Below, piece by piece: positions 60,865-61,101 of a stretch of 61,101 nucleotides of DNA (position 1 is its first letter; every line of letters begins with the position of its first letter). Both the position numbers and the translations under genes were made by a program. A model generated the notes under the pieces. It saw nothing but the letters and a program-made list of their open reading frames with translations, was not told the origin of the DNA and did no database searches. This DNA comes from Dehalobacter sp. (GTDB lineage: Bacteria; Bacillota; Desulfitobacteriia; Desulfitobacteriales; Syntrophobotulaceae): contig JAMPIU010000005.1 in the NCBI GenBank assembly GCA_023667845.1, forward strand, positions 1-61,101, written 5' to 3'.

Positions 60865-61101
60865 AGTGGTAGATTTGAAAGTCCTGACTCAAGCAATGTC
60901 CGATTTGGACGAAGACGTGTTAAACAAGGCTATTGATGAAGCGCTAAGCAAAGACGACAATGCCGCAGAAGTTCAAGAAGTTGTTAAAGCCTGTCAGCAA
61001 GGTATGACGCTCGTAGGTGAACGCTATGATTCGGGCGAGTACTTTATCGGGGACTTGGTCTTTGCAGGGGAAGTGTTGCAAAACGTCATGGACAAGCTCA
61101 A
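60865..61101 (+). CDS. Methyltransferase corrinoid protein, N-terminal part (3' truncated)
   Basis: GTG 60865 lies ten bases after AAAGGAGG; TTG 60859 in the same frame is an alternative. The 79 visible residues start MVDLKVLTQAMSDLDEDVLN and include MTLVGERYDSGEYFIGDLVF then AGEVLQ. This is the B12-binding helical cap (B12-binding_2) of MtaC/MtbC/MttC-type corrinoid proteins. The cobalamin-binding DxHxxG domain would follow to the right of the window. It would carry methyl groups between a substrate-specific methyltransferase and a second methyltransferase. Substrate is not decidable here. Confidence 0.88.

Noticed and set aside
1-61101. CRISPR arrays, prophage or a complete insertion sequence
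   Set aside because: No regularly spaced repeats, phage structural genes or full-length transposases are present; only short relics were found.

Overview
The window looks like the chromosome of a spore-forming, strictly anaerobic low-to-mid GC Firmicute of the Desulfitobacterium / Dehalobacter / Desulfosporosinus type (Peptococcaceae in the broad sense). This is inferred from gene content, not from a marker phylogeny: a GerA-type germinant receptor operon, two or three small acid-soluble spore proteins, YtaF, a ferredoxin-dependent 2-oxoacid oxidoreductase, Old Yellow Enzyme-type iron-sulfur flavoenzymes with an ETF/FixCX module, and a methyltransferase corrinoid protein cut by the right edge.

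Layout. 1-9.2 kb: end of a metallo-beta-lactamase-fold hydrolase, small spore and cysteine-rich proteins, a CBS/DRTGG/hotdog regulator, dnaE, coaD, a DUF2007-like protein, tRNA-Leu(CAA), and hypothetical proteins. 9.3-15.1 kb: a P-loop ATPase plus a complete four-subunit 2-oxoacid:ferredoxin oxidoreductase, then an HTH-cupin regulator and an AMP-forming acyl-CoA synthetase. 15.3-23.8 kb: bactofilin, a chemoreceptor remnant, then the conserved polA-mutM-(ABC-F)-ytaF-coaE-lytic transglycosylase block. 23.8-24.7 kb: a graveyard containing a decayed copy of material still intact at 30.8-34.7 kb. 24.7-29.8 kb: a soluble chemoreceptor and a gerABC operon. 29.9-44.9 kb: the accessory island. It has a TetR-type regulator, reverse-transcriptase and transposase remnants, two related MFS carriers on the minus strand, two multidomain OYE/dienoyl-CoA-reductase-like flavoenzymes, a tandemly duplicated SnoaL-like protein, a Dabb-PASTA fusion, and an etfA-fixC-fixX-etfB electron-transfer unit. 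45.1-58.9 kb: thrB and hom on the minus strand, then ilvE, ilvDBNC and leuACDB, with three copies of a large structured intergenic repeat. 58.9-61.1 kb: a MarR regulator with two matching palindromes, a QueG-like double 4Fe-4S protein, and the start of a corrinoid protein.

How it works together. The hom/thrB and ilv/leu genes supply branched-chain amino acids. The 2-oxoacid oxidoreductase with its acyl-CoA synthetase could interconvert branched-chain or aryl 2-oxoacids and acyl-CoAs with ferredoxin. The 30-45 kb island is the most interesting part. It pairs importers, two ene-reductase-like enzymes, small alpha+beta-barrel proteins of the SnoaL and Dabb folds (often isomerases, dehydratases or cyclases) and an ETF/FixCX complex. 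I read it as a candidate pathway for uptake and reduction of an unsaturated cyclic or enone substrate. It resembles the bile-acid bai logic in part but lacks the CoA-ligase, CoA-transferase and hydroxysteroid dehydrogenase genes of bai. The substrate cannot be told from sequence.
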